In this document: positions 53,244-64,000 of the stretch, in pieces
Position numbering within the stretch: the first letter of the stretch is position 1
Layout: every line of letters begins with the position of its first letter
Assembly: GCA_018287875.1 (NCBI GenBank)
Contig: JAGVVL010000001.1
Span: 6,324,001-6,388,000 of the forward strand
Reading direction: 5' to 3'
Source: Nigrospora sphaerica
Taxonomy: Eukaryota; Ascomycota; Sordariomycetes; Amphisphaeriales; Apiosporaceae
DNA length: 64,000 nt
Translations under genes and position numbers: made by a program
Notes under the pieces: model-generated
Database searches by the model: none
Told to the model about the DNA's origin: nothing
What the model saw: only the letters and a program-made list of their open reading frames with translations

Positions 53244-54451
53244 GCGCGCAATCTTGCACTGCCAGCTCACGACTGCTCACGACAAGCGCCGGAATACTGA
53301 AGAGGTTATACCAAAAGGGGATAGGCATGGCGTGGCATTTGCACAATGGGCAGAGAAGTTTCGCTGCTGTGCGTTCGGCGACGGGAGGATCCATTGGACA
53401 TCTTCCGGCCCGCACTTTCGCGTCAATGACGAACCTGCAATGAATACAGGGCCGCCTCTTCAGAAGCAAACCACGCGTACTCGTCGCAACGTGAGATGCA
53501 GTATTGAGCAACGGCATGATGTGCGCGTAGTAACCAGCCGCCCCGTCGGGTACTGGGCCGGTATTGATGGCGCGAGCTTCCGTCACAAGGCCCCGTCCGG
53601 ACAGTCAGCCATACTCGGTACTCCGGTCACTTTAGACCCATGGCATTGGCGGGGAGGGGGTGACACTCCTCTGTCACTGAGGCGATCCAAGGTTGGATTG
53701 CTTAGATAGGCACCCGCAAAGTCGTGTCCCGGTCCGGCGGCCAGTCGTTGCGACTACTACTGCGACTGCACCCTCCGCTGCCACGTGCCATTGCCGGTGC
53801 ACGGAAGGGTAGATCTCAAGTCGAACACTGCCTTGTCGGCCTGCTTTTTCACCCAAAATGTAATTGGCCGTGTTACTTGTACACAAGGGCAGAAAGACCA
53901 GTCGCCGAGATTTGTGCAAATATGTGCCCGATTCTAATACTTACATATCGTATATACATGGTACCGATGAGCAAGGCTACTCGTTTGATTTCCCGTGTTG
54001 GTTGCCCTGCCAACTGCCGCATGCTGTGATTGGTGTGACCGTTCTCGAACCCCAACAAGGCCAGTTGCGGGCCACTTGCACTTCTTCCTACACCACGACC
54101 AACCTACTTCTTTAGCGACAGGGTTCCTCCGTCCCCAATCCCATTTCCGCCCGGACAGCATGAACACGATGAAATAATTCTGCATTGCGCGCCGCTTGGC
54201 TGTCATTTCCCTCTCCGCCACACTGCAGGGCTCGTTGGGACGCGGGCTTCGTCAACTAGAAGCCGATCCTCTCCCACCGTCCTCCTCGTTCCTCGTCAAT
54301 TGCTAGCCGTATCGCAGCGACGCGGTGCGGCTGACCTTTTTTCATCCCCCCCGGAGCCCGACGCTGTTTGTTGCCGTCGTCATTGTCAACAGTGATCCCC
54401 AACTGCCCAGACGTTGGGGGCACAGCAGCCACCCACCTCATCACGGCAGCC
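53244..54451. other. Intergenic region
   Basis: 1.2 kb between P2 and the Mps1-like kinase, both on the plus strand. Open frames at 52892-53709 run on from P2 in other frames and are shadows. No gene seen. Confidence 0.5.
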
Positions 54452-57236
54452 ATGGCGACCGTCTCGCCAACCCCCACCGGCTCGGCGCAGTTGTCCGCTA
54501 CCTCGAGGAAACCGTCGGTGCGCTCCGGCCTGAGGAGGGCTCCATCCAAGCCGCAGCTTGACCGCGTCCAGTCCAACCCAACGTACCAGGCAGCCACACG
54601 CCCCCAGTACGGCTCCGCCGCTGTGAATAGTGCCGATAGCTCCGACGATGAGATCCCGGTGCCTATGAAGCTCAGTGCTCTCACCAAAGCGCTGCTAAGC
54701 GATGGGGGCTCGGTCGAAAACGACCGCGTCGAGCGGCATGTTGCTGCTGCTGCCGCCGCCGCCGCCATGGGAAACCGAGGCGCCAGAGCTAGGACCCAGA
54801 GCCACCGGTCCACGTCCCCCGCTTCCTCGGCCGCGTACCACGAGCCCGAAAAGCCCGTGAAAAGGCGCAGCATCTTGGGCACTTCTGCCATGTCGAGGGG
54901 CGAGGAAAGGCGGCATACCCGGGCCAGCAGCTCTCAGGTGTCCTCGCGGCCCACGTCCCCGGCTCGCAGTCAGGCCAGCCACGAAACGAACAGTCCCGTT
55001 CGGAAGCGCGTTGTTCGCTTGAGCACAACCCCGGGCGCCGCGGCTGGTTCGGCCCTGTCAAGCCCTCGAAGCGGAGATCCACGTCTCTGTCCGCATCCCA
55101 ACGAGGCAATCGACCACCGAGTCGCGATAGTACGGTGGAGGAGAAGGCTGATGCCTCCATGGCCAGGGACGTTAACACCCCGGTGGCTCAAGGGATGCGC
55201 GGCGTTCGCATCGCTGCCGGCTCCTCCGGGGGCCGGGGCAACTCGTCTGGCATTTCCTCTAGAAGAGCAGACTCGGTGTCCCATGTGCCGTCCGACAGCG
55301 AACTCGGCGAGGATCCCGTCACGGCCCCCCGCCACAAGTCCGGTGTCACCCCGGGAAGCGGTTCCAACCCGGGATCTCAAGGCTCCAGGTCGTGGGCAGA
55401 CGAGAGCCAAGCTGCCCAAGGATCTATGCGTATCAAGAGAGTGGGCAAGGTGCCAGGCAGCTTTTTGAGCGGGCCCGCCCGCCGGGCCCGACGACGCCAG
55501 AGCGAGGACGACCAAGAAAACGAAGGAGAGCCGCTGCCAAATAGCCACGGCGACGCTGAGAGCCAACTCCGACAAGACCTGCTGGATCTGGACCACGCAG
55601 ACAACATGGCTTCGTCCTACTACCTCCCGGACCATATTGCCTCCGGAAGTCCCGTCAGTGCTAAAAGCTCGGCGCGACGCCAACGGGAGGGCTCAGTCGC
55701 TGAGTACCGACCCAGCCTACTAGCGAAACGGACTTCGCCCGCCCGCGATGAAATACCCATATCTCACTATGGAGTTGCGACCCCAAAGGCCGACATGGCT
55801 GCCGGGCAGAACCAGGAGAACGAGGCGCCTCTGGCCTTCCGCAAACCAAAAGCTTTGAGCAACAGTATCCTTGAGCCCGACCTTGATAAACCATCTGACC
55901 GCCCCTCGAGCGTGGATGCCAAGGTACCGCGTCCAAGCTCACCGGACCGAAAGCCCTTGGTCTCCATTAGCCAAAACACGCCACGGCGGGCCGCGCCTCC
56001 GCCGCCGCCCAAGATGTCCATGCTCGAAACTGCGACTTCGACAGCTGGTGCAGCAGCCACTCAGCAGGCGTCCAAGAAGCGAAACTACATGAAGGTCAAC
56101 GGGAAATACTACACCCGGCTGGACTCTTTAGGCCGTGGAGGCAGCGGCAAAGTCTACCGCGTGGCCGCAGACAATGGAAAGATGTTTGCCCTCAAAAGAG
56201 TGTCGACCGAGAATGCCGACCCCGGCACTCTGATTGGGTATAGGGGTGAAATCGAGCTTCTCAAGAAGCTCTGCGGTGTTGAGAGGGTCATTCAACTGTT
56301 TGACTACGAGATGAACGACGAGAAAAAAGCGCTCAGCCTGGTAAGTTGGTACTCCTCGCAGCCCGGAAATAGAACAGCGACTGATACACAGCTTGGCAGC
56401 TCATGGAGATGGGTGAGCTGGACTTTAACACGCTCCTCCGCATGCGCCATGCTTCCGAGACGGCTCGGTTTAACCCCGTATTTGTCCGCTACTACTGGCA
56501 GGAGATGCTAGAGTGCCTGGCCGCAGTGCACAAATTCGACATTGTGCACTCGGATCTCAAGCCGGCCAACTTCGTGTTGGTGCAGGGACGGCTCAAACTG
56601 ATCGACTTCGGCATTGCCAACGCCATCGAGACGGACGAGACGGTCAATGTGCACCGCGAGACGCAGATCGGCACGCCCAACTACATGTCGCCCGAGTCGC
56701 TCCTCGACTCCAATACGACGGGGCCCGATGGCCGCCGCGTCAGCACCAGCCACCGGATCCCCGGCGCGCCGAAGCTGATGAAACTGGGCAAGCCCAGCGA
56801 CATTTGGAGTCTTGGTTGCATCCTTTTCCAGATGGTATACGGCACGCCGCCCTTCGGGCACATACAGAACCAGATGCAACGCTGCCAGGCCATCATCGAC
56901 TGGAGCTACCCCATTACATTCCGCGACCGCGGCATTGGGGACGCGCCTGTGCCGGCCAGCTTGGTGCGGACCATGAGGCGATGCCTCACTCGCGACCAGC
57001 ACATGCGGCCAACATGCGCGGAGCTGTTGAGCATGCAGGACCCCTTCCTCTATCCTGTCGAATGTGGGGAGGGGCAGCTCCCCGTCAGCGAGGAGCTTCT
57101 CGGGAGGATCGTCCAGAGCGTTGTCGCCCGCTGCCGCGAGAGGATGCCTACAGAGGCTGAGGCGTTGAGCGTCTGGCCCGGCGCATATTGGGGCAGTGTG
57201 GCAAAGGCTGTGGGTCGAGACCTTGGTGGGCGGTGA
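54452..57236 (+). CDS. mps1: Mps1/TTK-family spindle-checkpoint kinase with one apparent frameshift
   Basis: Exons 54452-56340 and 56400-57236, about 908 aa if one missing base is assumed. The ATG at 54452 is the first in frame. The N-terminal 550 residues are Ser/Pro/Arg-rich and disordered. The kinase domain has GRGGSGKVYRV, FALKRV, HSDLKPANFVLV, KLIDFGIA and GTPNYMSPE, the last and the HSDLKPAN form being Mps1-like. At about 55045-55055 the open frame shifts by one base: before it reads RVVRLSTTPG, after it PVKPSKRRSTSL. No plausible intron bridges the two frames, and a single lost G in a GGCCC run would explain it. The kinase acts at kinetochores and spindle poles and is essential in most eukaryotes, so a sequencing error is likely. 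Confidence 0.85.
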
Positions 57237-57879
57237 TGTACGCGACCCAGCACTTTGCTGAGCGAAGCATGAACCAGAGCGATTCTGGATTGCACGACGA
57301 CATGAGATAATGGACGGTGTTGTGTTGAATAATGGCAGACGGGCGCGTGGTTGGAAAAACGGCGTCTATCATCTTCCTGGTCTGACGGACCCTGTTCCAA
57401 GCTGCGGAGTTTTGGAGACGGCGCGGGTTCGAACGTCACTTTTTCTTCTTCTCTTCCTCTTCAGGCGTTACTTTGTATGCTGAGCGTCTGAGCGTCCGAG
57501 CGTCAATTTCGATATCCCCTACCGACGCGATGACACCGTCGCTTTATTCACTATTTCAAGAAAACAAACACGTTGAACATGGACTTTGGCCGTCAGATTA
57601 GACAATGTGCGCTTTTACGATAGTGTACAAGGCAGTAATACCTGAGTGCGTACGTGTGTAGGCTATTCTGGGCCAGCATACATGGTGCCGGGCCCGCTCT
57701 ATAGATGTACAGCAAATGTACATGGTGGATGACCCAACTCTGGATCGTAGCCGGATCCATACACACAGCAAAGGGTTATACGGCCTGTCCGTCCCTTCTC
57801 TGGAAACCTTCCCGAGTGGTGCGGTATGGCCATTCCCGGCCACCAGCGGAAGGGGCGGTACGGCGGGGGGCCCCTGGGC
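57237..57879. other. Convergent spacer
   Basis: 640 bp between the 3' ends of the kinase and bL21m genes. No gene seen. Confidence 0.55.
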
Positions 57880-58668
57880 TCACAGGCCGACGGCCTCGGG
57901 GCCCTTGATAGTGAGCTCGCTGATGCGCAGTATGGTGAAGCGGAGCTTGCTCTTGACGTTCTTGTGGCGGCGCTGGCGGCGCTTGGTCTTGACCTTGACG
58001 CGGAGCGGCTCCGTCTCGGCGCCGAGGACGGTGGCGCGGCACTCGAAGAGGCGCTCGTCGACGTAGGGGGCGCCCTGGAGGGTGTAGTCGCGCGAGCCGA
58101 GGGCCGAGGCGCGGTCGAGGCGCAGCACGTCGCCGGCCACGACGCCGGGCATCTTGAAGGGCAGGCGGACTTGGTCGCCCGGCGTCACGAGGTAGGGCCG
58201 CCCCCAGATGTGGGCGCGGATGTAGTGCGCCGGCTGCGCCCGCAGGAGCGGCAGCAGCTGCGCCACCGACTCCCGCGCCTCGGGCGTCGCCAGGGCCACG
58301 GGGGCCTGGGGCACGCGCGGGTAGAGGTTGTTCAGGGACCCCGCAGCCGGCGGCCGGCTCTGGGCGGCGGCGGCGGCGGCGGTCTCGGTGGATGTGGCGG
58401 GCGGTTTCGACGGCGGCGGTGCTACCGGCTGGCTCGGGGTGCCGGTCGGGCTGCTGATGGTCCCCGAGGCCGGGGGCGCGGCGGTGGGCGTGGGTGCTGA
58501 AGCCGGGGTCGTGGCCGCCGCCGAGGGCTTCGTCTTCGCGGCCTCTGTCCGGCCGGCCGTGGTGGCCAAGCAGCGTATGGGTGCCCGCAGCACCGGGGCG
58601 GCGGCAGTCGGCGGTCTGGCGCCCGCCGCCGTGAACCCCAGGACGGAGCGAAGGAGTGAGCGGCTCAT
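57880..58668 (-). CDS. Mitochondrial large-subunit ribosomal protein bL21m
   Basis: 262 aa, single exon. The N-terminus (MSRSLLRSVLGF, Arg-rich, no acid) is a mitochondrial presequence, followed by an Ala/Pro/Thr-rich linker. The conserved L21 domain spans about 140-262: HYIRAHIWGRPYLVTPGDQV, VVAGDVLRLDRASALGSRDY and the basic KVKTKRRQRRHKNVKSKLRF. Equivalent to yeast Mrpl49. Divergent from NSA2. Confidence 0.9.
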   Translation of the reverse strand: MSRSLLRSVLGFTAAGARPPTAAAPVLRAPIRCLATTAGRTEAAKTKPSAAATTPASAPTPTAAPPASGTISSPTGTPSQPVAPPPSKPPATSTETAAAAAAQSRPPAAGSLNNLYPRVPQAPVALATPEARESVAQLLPLLRAQPAHYIRAHIWGRPYLVTPGDQVRLPFKMPGVVAGDVLRLDRASALGSRDYTLQGAPYVDERLFECRATVLGAETEPLRVKVKTKRRQRRHKNVKSKLRFTILRISELTIKGPEAVGL

Positions 58669-59273
58669 GGTGTTGCTCGCGGGGGGGTGGGTGGCCGTCG
58701 TGTCGCGGAGCGGATTGCCTGTGGCGGGCGGAGGGGACGACGGGTCTTGCTGGAAAAATACAGCTACCGCGAACGGCAGATAAGTGCCCGCTGAGCACGC
58801 GTAGGTACCGCCCGCGGGAAAGTCAAGTACCTGCCGCTACGTGGTTGGGAGAGTTATGCAGGTGGATACTAGTCCGTGTAACTGCATTACCTGCATAAAA
58901 TGTCGTTATATAGTGGGTGCGGGGCGAATAACACCCATCGTGGTCCGTGCTGCAAAGGGACCACTTGCCACCGGTCAGGTACTTGCGGTACTTGGTGCTC
59001 TTATCCAATGTCGATGGGCGACTACTTTTTTTTCGATAACTGGCGGGCGGACCCCAAATCGCAGCAAATTATAGGCGCCGCAACTAGCAATCGCCGTCCG
59101 AAGCAGCAACAGAAAGCTTCACGACACCACCACGTCCGCCACCCGTTTTCCCCTGCGACTTCACGAGCCGCGCGATATACGGCCGCTGAACCCGCGCCGC
59201 CTTTCGTCCCTTCGTCCGACCGCCGTCCTCCCGTCCCCTCGGTCCCTAGCCCGGCGCGGCCCCGTCAAGCAAG
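58669..59273. promoter_or_regulatory. Divergent promoter of bL21m and NSA2
   Basis: 605 bp between divergent start codons of a mitochondrial ribosomal protein and a ribosome-biogenesis factor, so co-expression from a shared promoter is plausible. The open frame starting 58900 is the NSA2 leader plus shadow. Confidence 0.55.
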
Positions 59274-60637
59274 ATGCCTCAGAACGAGTACATGGACCGC
59301 CACACGCGGCTTCACGGCCGTCGTCTGGACCAGTACGTTGCCACATGCCATGGCCGACGGCCTCGCGCGCGCCTACCGACCGCCAGCTAACCAACCTCTC
59401 TTTCCCCCCGTCACAGCGAGGAGCGCCAGAGGAAGAAGGAGGCCCGTAAGGGCCACAAGGCCTCGGAGGATGCCCAGAACCTCCGCGGCCTGCGCGCCAA
59501 GCTGCACCAGCAGGCCCGCAGAAAGGAGAAGATCCAGATGCGCAAGCAGATCAAGGCCCACGAGGAGCGCGACGTCAAGAACACGGCCGAGAAGGACCCA
59601 TCGACCCCGATGCCCAGCTACCTGCTGGACCGCAGCAACCCTACGGCCGCCAAGGCCCTCTCGTCCGCCATCAAGAACAAGCGCAACGAAAAGGCCGCCC
59701 GCTTCTCCGTCCCGCTGCCCAAGGTCAAGGGTATCTCCGAGGAGGAGATGTTCCGCGTCGTCTCGACCGGAAAGAAGACGGCCAAGAAGGGCTGGAAGCG
59801 CATGGTCACCAAGCCTACCTTTGTCGGGTACGTGAATGGCCCTCTTCTACTCTCGAGTACCCCGAAAGTTCCTTGCTGACTCCTCTCTTTCGACAGTCCC
59901 GACTTTACGCGAAGACCCGTCAAGTACGAGCGCTTCATCCGTCCTGTAAGGCTCCCTTTCTGCACATGAATGAGTTGCGGCTAACGTTTTTGGTAGATGG
60001 GTCTACGATGTACGATGAGAACAGCCCCCATGACCCCTTTTCCCCCCTTCCCCCTTTTTGGCATCTCAGGACCAGCCCTCGCAGGACTTCCCAACTGACC
60101 AGATTGTACGCATAGACAAGAAGGCCAACGTCACCCACAAGGAGCTTGGAGTTACGGTGCAGCTTTCGATTATTTGTGCGTCAAACTACCCACAGCTCCC
60201 TTCCTGGGGGCGAGGCGACCTCGTACTGACATTCCCATGCAGCCGTCAAGAAGAACCCTTCGCAGCCTCTGTACACGTAAGCAGCCCCTTACGTCTTTTT
60301 CCCTCCGCGACTCGTGCTGATCAGGTACAACAGGCAATTGGGCGTCCTCACCAAGGGCACAGTGGTGAGTCTGCACCGGCGTCCCTGGGTTCCGCTGAAG
60401 CCCTCCACTAACTTTCATCAGCTCGAAGTGAACGTTTCCGAACTCGGTCTGACCACAGCTACTGGCAAAGTTGTCTGGGGACGTATGTCATAACCCCCGC
60501 CCACTCTTCCCTCCCCGTCATCCCGGTTTTCGTAGGCGGCCGGGCGTAAAGCCACGAGCTAACTCGAATCAGGGTACGCGCAAATCACCAACAACCCCGA
60601 GAACGACGGTTGCGTGAACGCTGTTCTTCTTGTGTAA
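59274..60637 (+). CDS. nsa2: Ribosome biogenesis protein NSA2
   Basis: Nine exons (59274-59332, 59417-59827, 59897-59945, 59997-60009, 60116-60175, 60243-60276, 60325-60364, 60422-60482, 60573-60637) give 263 aa, the usual family length, with every phase matching. The N-terminus is [19 protein letters not shown], then [13 protein letters not shown] and the C-terminal eS8-like fold ending [18 protein letters not shown]. Exon 4 is only 13 nt. NSA2 is a nucleolar factor of pre-60S particles needed for 27S pre-rRNA processing. Very intron-rich compared with neighbours. Confidence 0.95.
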
Positions 60638-61400
60638 TAAGTCAGGTTGCCCGGCGGGCCAAAGTCGAGGAGAATAGATGGGCATCAAACGACCCTGAGT
60701 GTATGTAACGGCGTTGCGGCGTTTCTAGGTAAAAGCCTGTACGGCTGCCCGGGGTCCTCCAGAGAACCTACGCAGATCTAGTAGATATCAAACTGGCAAA
60801 ACTGTTTTCATTCGCAGTCGCGTAAAATCCTATACCCTAGATGCTGACTGCAGGGGGTTGTGATACATCCGGAAGCACTTGACTCCATCTACACAAGCAA
60901 TGCAACCGCTGCCAGGCGTCAAAGCAACCGATTTGAACATGGTTCTATAGTGAGGTACTTTAACGTTCTACAAACGGGTGGATCCAAGGAGAAAGAAGGG
61001 CAACGCCCACCGGCCCTGGAGGGGTCGATTGTTCCCAATGCCAGCCCAAGCAGTGAGTACCTAATGCCCGTCCACTGCCGGCTCTACACGGCACTGCCAT
61101 AACCATAGCAAGCACACAGGCCGAGATTTGGGGCAGGGAAAGAAGTCAAAAAGCAACGTAAACACTGCAGATACCGCCCGCGAAAAAAAAAAAAAAAAAA
61201 AAAAAAAAAAACAAGTCTCGGCGTGGTAGTTGCTGACCACTTTTCATAGATCGAGGTCTGCTGCGAATAGCCCTATGGGCTGCAGGGAGCACTTGGCAGT
61301 TGGAGCGGAGAGGGAAGAGGTGAAAAGGCGAAGGCAGTTATGCAGCAAACGGTTTTCTTGCGAATCAAGACGAAATAAGCGTGTTTTTCGTTGTGGCCCA
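60638..61400. other. Convergent spacer with poly-A run
   Basis: 760 bp between NSA2 and the zinc-finger gene 3' ends. It contains 29 consecutive A at 61183-61211. The frame at 60860-61102 has no domain. Confidence 0.55.
61183..61211 (+). repeat. Poly-A tract, 29 nt
   Basis: Uninterrupted A run. No coding remnant upstream on the plus strand suggests a retroposed transcript, so simple slippage is the likely origin. Confidence 0.9.
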
Positions 61401-63306
61401 TCAGTCCTTGTTGCCGACGGGCTTCAAGCCGTTGAAGATATCCTGAACTTCAGGGGATATGTAGGCCGACTTGACCCGGCCATCGGGCAAGACATCGGGC
61501 GCCGGGGGAAAGGAGGCAGCTTCCACCTTGGCAGGGAGCGGATGAGTGCGTTGTTCCGAGGGCCCAGTCTTCGTGTTGGCGCTCTTCTCCGGTCTGGCGA
61601 GACGGCCGGCAGAACGGAGGTCCACGATACTCTGGACGATAGCAAGGTCTTCTTGATCCTTGTCGTTTCTGAGCAGGCGCTGGTTCAGTGTAAGACGCCC
61701 ACCGTTGGCCGCCTGCTCGCGGAGCGCCTGTTCGCGGACCTGGTTGTCGTGGACAAAACGGCACTTGCCCTTCTTACCGCAAATACCACCCGTAGAATAG
61801 TACTTGCAATGATTAGTAGGATCAGCCCGCGTGATGGGGGGAGGCGGCAGGAAGGAGGCCGGCTTCCTGGTCGACATGGTTTCGGGCTTGCCATCGTCGG
61901 AATCAGACGCCGAAGAATCGGCCCCGTCAACCCTCATCTCGTCGCCTTCGTCGTTGGCCTCGCGCTTCCTCTTCTCTAGCTTGCGCTCCACTTTGGCCAA
62001 CTGCCGACGCAGCTTCTCGGCTTTCTCCTCGTCCTTGTCGAGTTTGGTGGCCGGTTTGGGCTCTTCGCCGACTTCGGCGCGTCTGGCTTCCTCAGCGGCC
62101 TTCTTGGCTTGAGTACGGGCCTTCGTGGGAAAGTTGGCCCTGCGCTCCGCGATCCAGGCCTCGAGATCAGGCACGCTGCAATCGTCAGCATGGATAACAA
62201 GCGAGCACCTCGCGCAAGGGGTTTGCGCGGGGAAGGTCCCACCGCGGGGGTCCATGTTCAGTCACTTACACGGGGGCATCCGCTCCGAGAAGATCCACGA
62301 GCCGTTTCTCTTCATCCCCTGACTCGTCCCCCGACTCGTCTCCGTCCCCGGGAGTAAGACCGAGCGTGTTGGTCTTCCGCTTCTTCTTCTTAGAAGACGA
62401 GGGGTCAGACTTCTGAGCAGAGTTGTTGTGATCCTGATGTGGCCGCTGGCCACGATGACGGAACTTGTCACCGCCTCGATCATGGTGGTGCGAGCGGCCT
62501 CGGAAATTGCCACCAGAACCATCGCGACCGCGGCCCCGGTGGCCATGAGAGGAGTACGGAGTAGGAGCCGGCCCACTGTACGCGGGCGCAGGCATAGGGG
62601 GAGGAGCGTAGGGGTAGGGCGGCACGGGGTAGGCCGGAGAGGCATGGTGTTGGGGCGGAGGAGGGTAGGTCTGGCCGTAGCCATTGCTCGCTTGAGTCGC
62701 ATGGCCAGCGTTCTGGTCAAACCCCATCCGGATGGGCCCGCTGCCGTGATCCGACCGATGACCACCTCGGTCACCCTGGTAGCCACCTCGTCCGCCTCTG
62801 CTGGGATAGGGAGAATACGGCGAGCCCGTTTCGCCCCATTGCCGAGGGGGGTATTCGCCGCTGCCCGGAGTGTACGACGGCGGGTATGGTTGCTGGGGGT
62901 TCGGAGGGTAGGGTGAAGGCTGGTAGGCCGGATGGGGCTGCGTCGCGTACGCCTGAGGAGCGTAGTTGGGATGGTAGTTGCTCTGAGGAAGAGGATTGCT
63001 GCCGTGCGGCGGGAGGGAGGACGGCGGAGTGCTACCCCAGTAGCTGTTGGGCGTCTGGTTAGCATACGGCGCCGGGCTGTGGCCTGCGTAGTCCTGCTGG
63101 GCATAGCTTCCATAGGCGGACCCGTGGTGACCTCCGCGACCCCGGCCGGCGCCGGCTCCATTGCCAGCAGCCATCCCGCCGCCGCCTCGGGACGCATGCG
63201 AATACGGCGAGTTTTGGCCGTACGCAGCGGGGGGGTAACCGCCCGCCGGTGAGGGAGCCGAGGGCGGCGGCGGAGGCGGCGGTGGGTATGAATATTGTCG
63301 AGACAT
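61401..63306 (-). CDS. NUFIP1-domain / CCCH zinc-finger protein
   Basis: Exons 63306-62270 and 62175-61401, 603 aa. The N-terminal half (1-300) is Pro/Tyr/Gly-rich with RGG-like repeats (GRGRGG, RGGRGGY), typical of disordered RNA-binding regions. KKKKRKTNTLG is a nuclear-localisation candidate. Across the intron lies the NUFIP1 signature VPDLEAWIAERRANFPTK (about 347-364), then a coiled, Lys/Glu-rich segment, then a single CCCH zinc finger (C-X8-C-X5-C-X3-H, about 469-488). The NUFIP1/Rsa1 family is known for scaffolding box C/D snoRNP assembly. Likely nuclear; the exact role here is inferred from the domain. Confidence 0.88.
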
Positions 63307-64000
63307 CGTTGGCAGGGCCGCGTCGGACGGCGACTAGGTAACGACAACGATCCCGGTCCGGCCTTGACGGTCCGGGTGCTGATATTCGAAGAGATAAACT
63401 AGGCAAAGGCGCAAGACGCAGCCAGCGCGGCCGGCAATGAGGGCGTATAACAGCGGCTAGCTATTGGGTCTTCAGGGGGGTAGGTTGATCGAGTTGACTT
63501 GAGGCGTCCGTGGAAAGTTGGAACGGCCCGAGCCAGTGAAGCAATTTGGGCGAAAGGGTCGTCTTGGTACTGAGCAGGGGCGTTCCACCGCAGCGGCAGA
63601 GGGAATGCGCGACGTCAGAGAAACCGGGCGGGCAGTCGTAGTGCGGTGACGGACGAACAATTAGGATTCGGGGAGATCACAAGAGAGCGAGAGACCTTCT
63701 CAGTGGGATGGGTCCGATCCGGCAGCGCCTCCCTTGTTCGCCCCGGAGTGGAAGATATGAGCTTCCGGATGCTGGCTTCCTTACCTAAATACCCTGAAAC
63801 CATTGGGGAGACTAGGTAGCAAGGTTACTAAGTACGATACTACTTCCGTACTATGAAAGGCACTAATGTTGGTTCTCAATTGGTGCTGGTTTGGATATCG
63901 TGACCTGTTGAAGAGGGGAAAGAAAATCAAGACATGTTGTTAGTACTTGGCTTCCATCCATGTAGTCGCATGGGGGTTTACCCTGGGATCCCTTCACCCC
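63307..64000. other. Upstream region of the zinc-finger gene
   Basis: Leader and promoter sequence up to the window edge. The short open frames have no domain. No gene seen. Confidence 0.5.

Noticed and set aside
61183..61211. Poly-A run as the tail of a retroposed element.
   Set aside because: No coding remnant, target-site duplication or second repeat copy was found next to it.

Overview
The window is nuclear DNA of a filamentous ascomycete, most likely a Sordariomycete. The genes carry many short introns (about 40-160 bp) with GTRAGT-type donors and CTAAC/CTGAC branch sites. Coding DNA is GC-rich, and the housekeeping genes (Mps1 kinase, NSA2, SPT2, PARP, P2, bL21m) are fungal in form. 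All exon structures below were derived by hand from splice signals and reading-frame continuity. No transcript evidence or database search was available.

Left flank (1-6.8 kb): a decaying accessory region. It holds the 3' part of a fungal NLR gene (esterase-like domain, NB-ARC, TPR) broken by two in-frame TAG codons, a bHLH (INO4-like) gene whose last exon is interrupted by stops, and a 46-bp direct repeat.

Centre (6.8-32.2 kb): a polyketide biosynthetic gene cluster. In order it has a non-reducing PKS without thioesterase (SAT-KS-AT-PT-ACP, 1778 aa, minus), an AflR-like Zn2Cys6 regulator (plus), a glutathione S-transferase-like protein (minus), a FAD monooxygenase (plus), an O-methyltransferase (minus), a metallo-beta-lactamase-type thioesterase (minus), a second FAD monooxygenase (minus), a DHA2-type MFS transporter (minus) and an extended-SDR ketoreductase (minus). 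A TE-less NR-PKS plus a free lactamase-type thioesterase is the hallmark of the atrochrysone/anthraquinone and naphthacenedione PKS group. The expected product is therefore a hydroxylated, methylated fused-ring aromatic; its exact identity cannot be read from the sequence. TCG-N5-CGA sites, the known AflR recognition pattern, lie upstream of nearly every cluster gene. The PKS starter (SAT) domain lacks the usual catalytic cysteine.

Right edge of the cluster (32.2-36.9 kb): an AT-rich, gene-free stretch, then a heavily frameshifted berberine-bridge-type FAD oxidase and the N-terminal scrap of a short-chain dehydrogenase. These look like former tailoring genes or a decayed border.

Right side (36.9-64 kb): ordinary core genome. 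It holds cystathionine gamma-lyase, an F-box protein, an NCS1 nucleobase-type permease, PARP, SPT2, ribosomal P2, Mps1/TTK kinase (one apparent single-base frameshift), mitochondrial bL21m divergent from the ribosome-biogenesis factor NSA2, and a NUFIP1/CCCH zinc-finger protein. I saw no clear rRNA or tRNA gene, CRISPR array or intact transposon.
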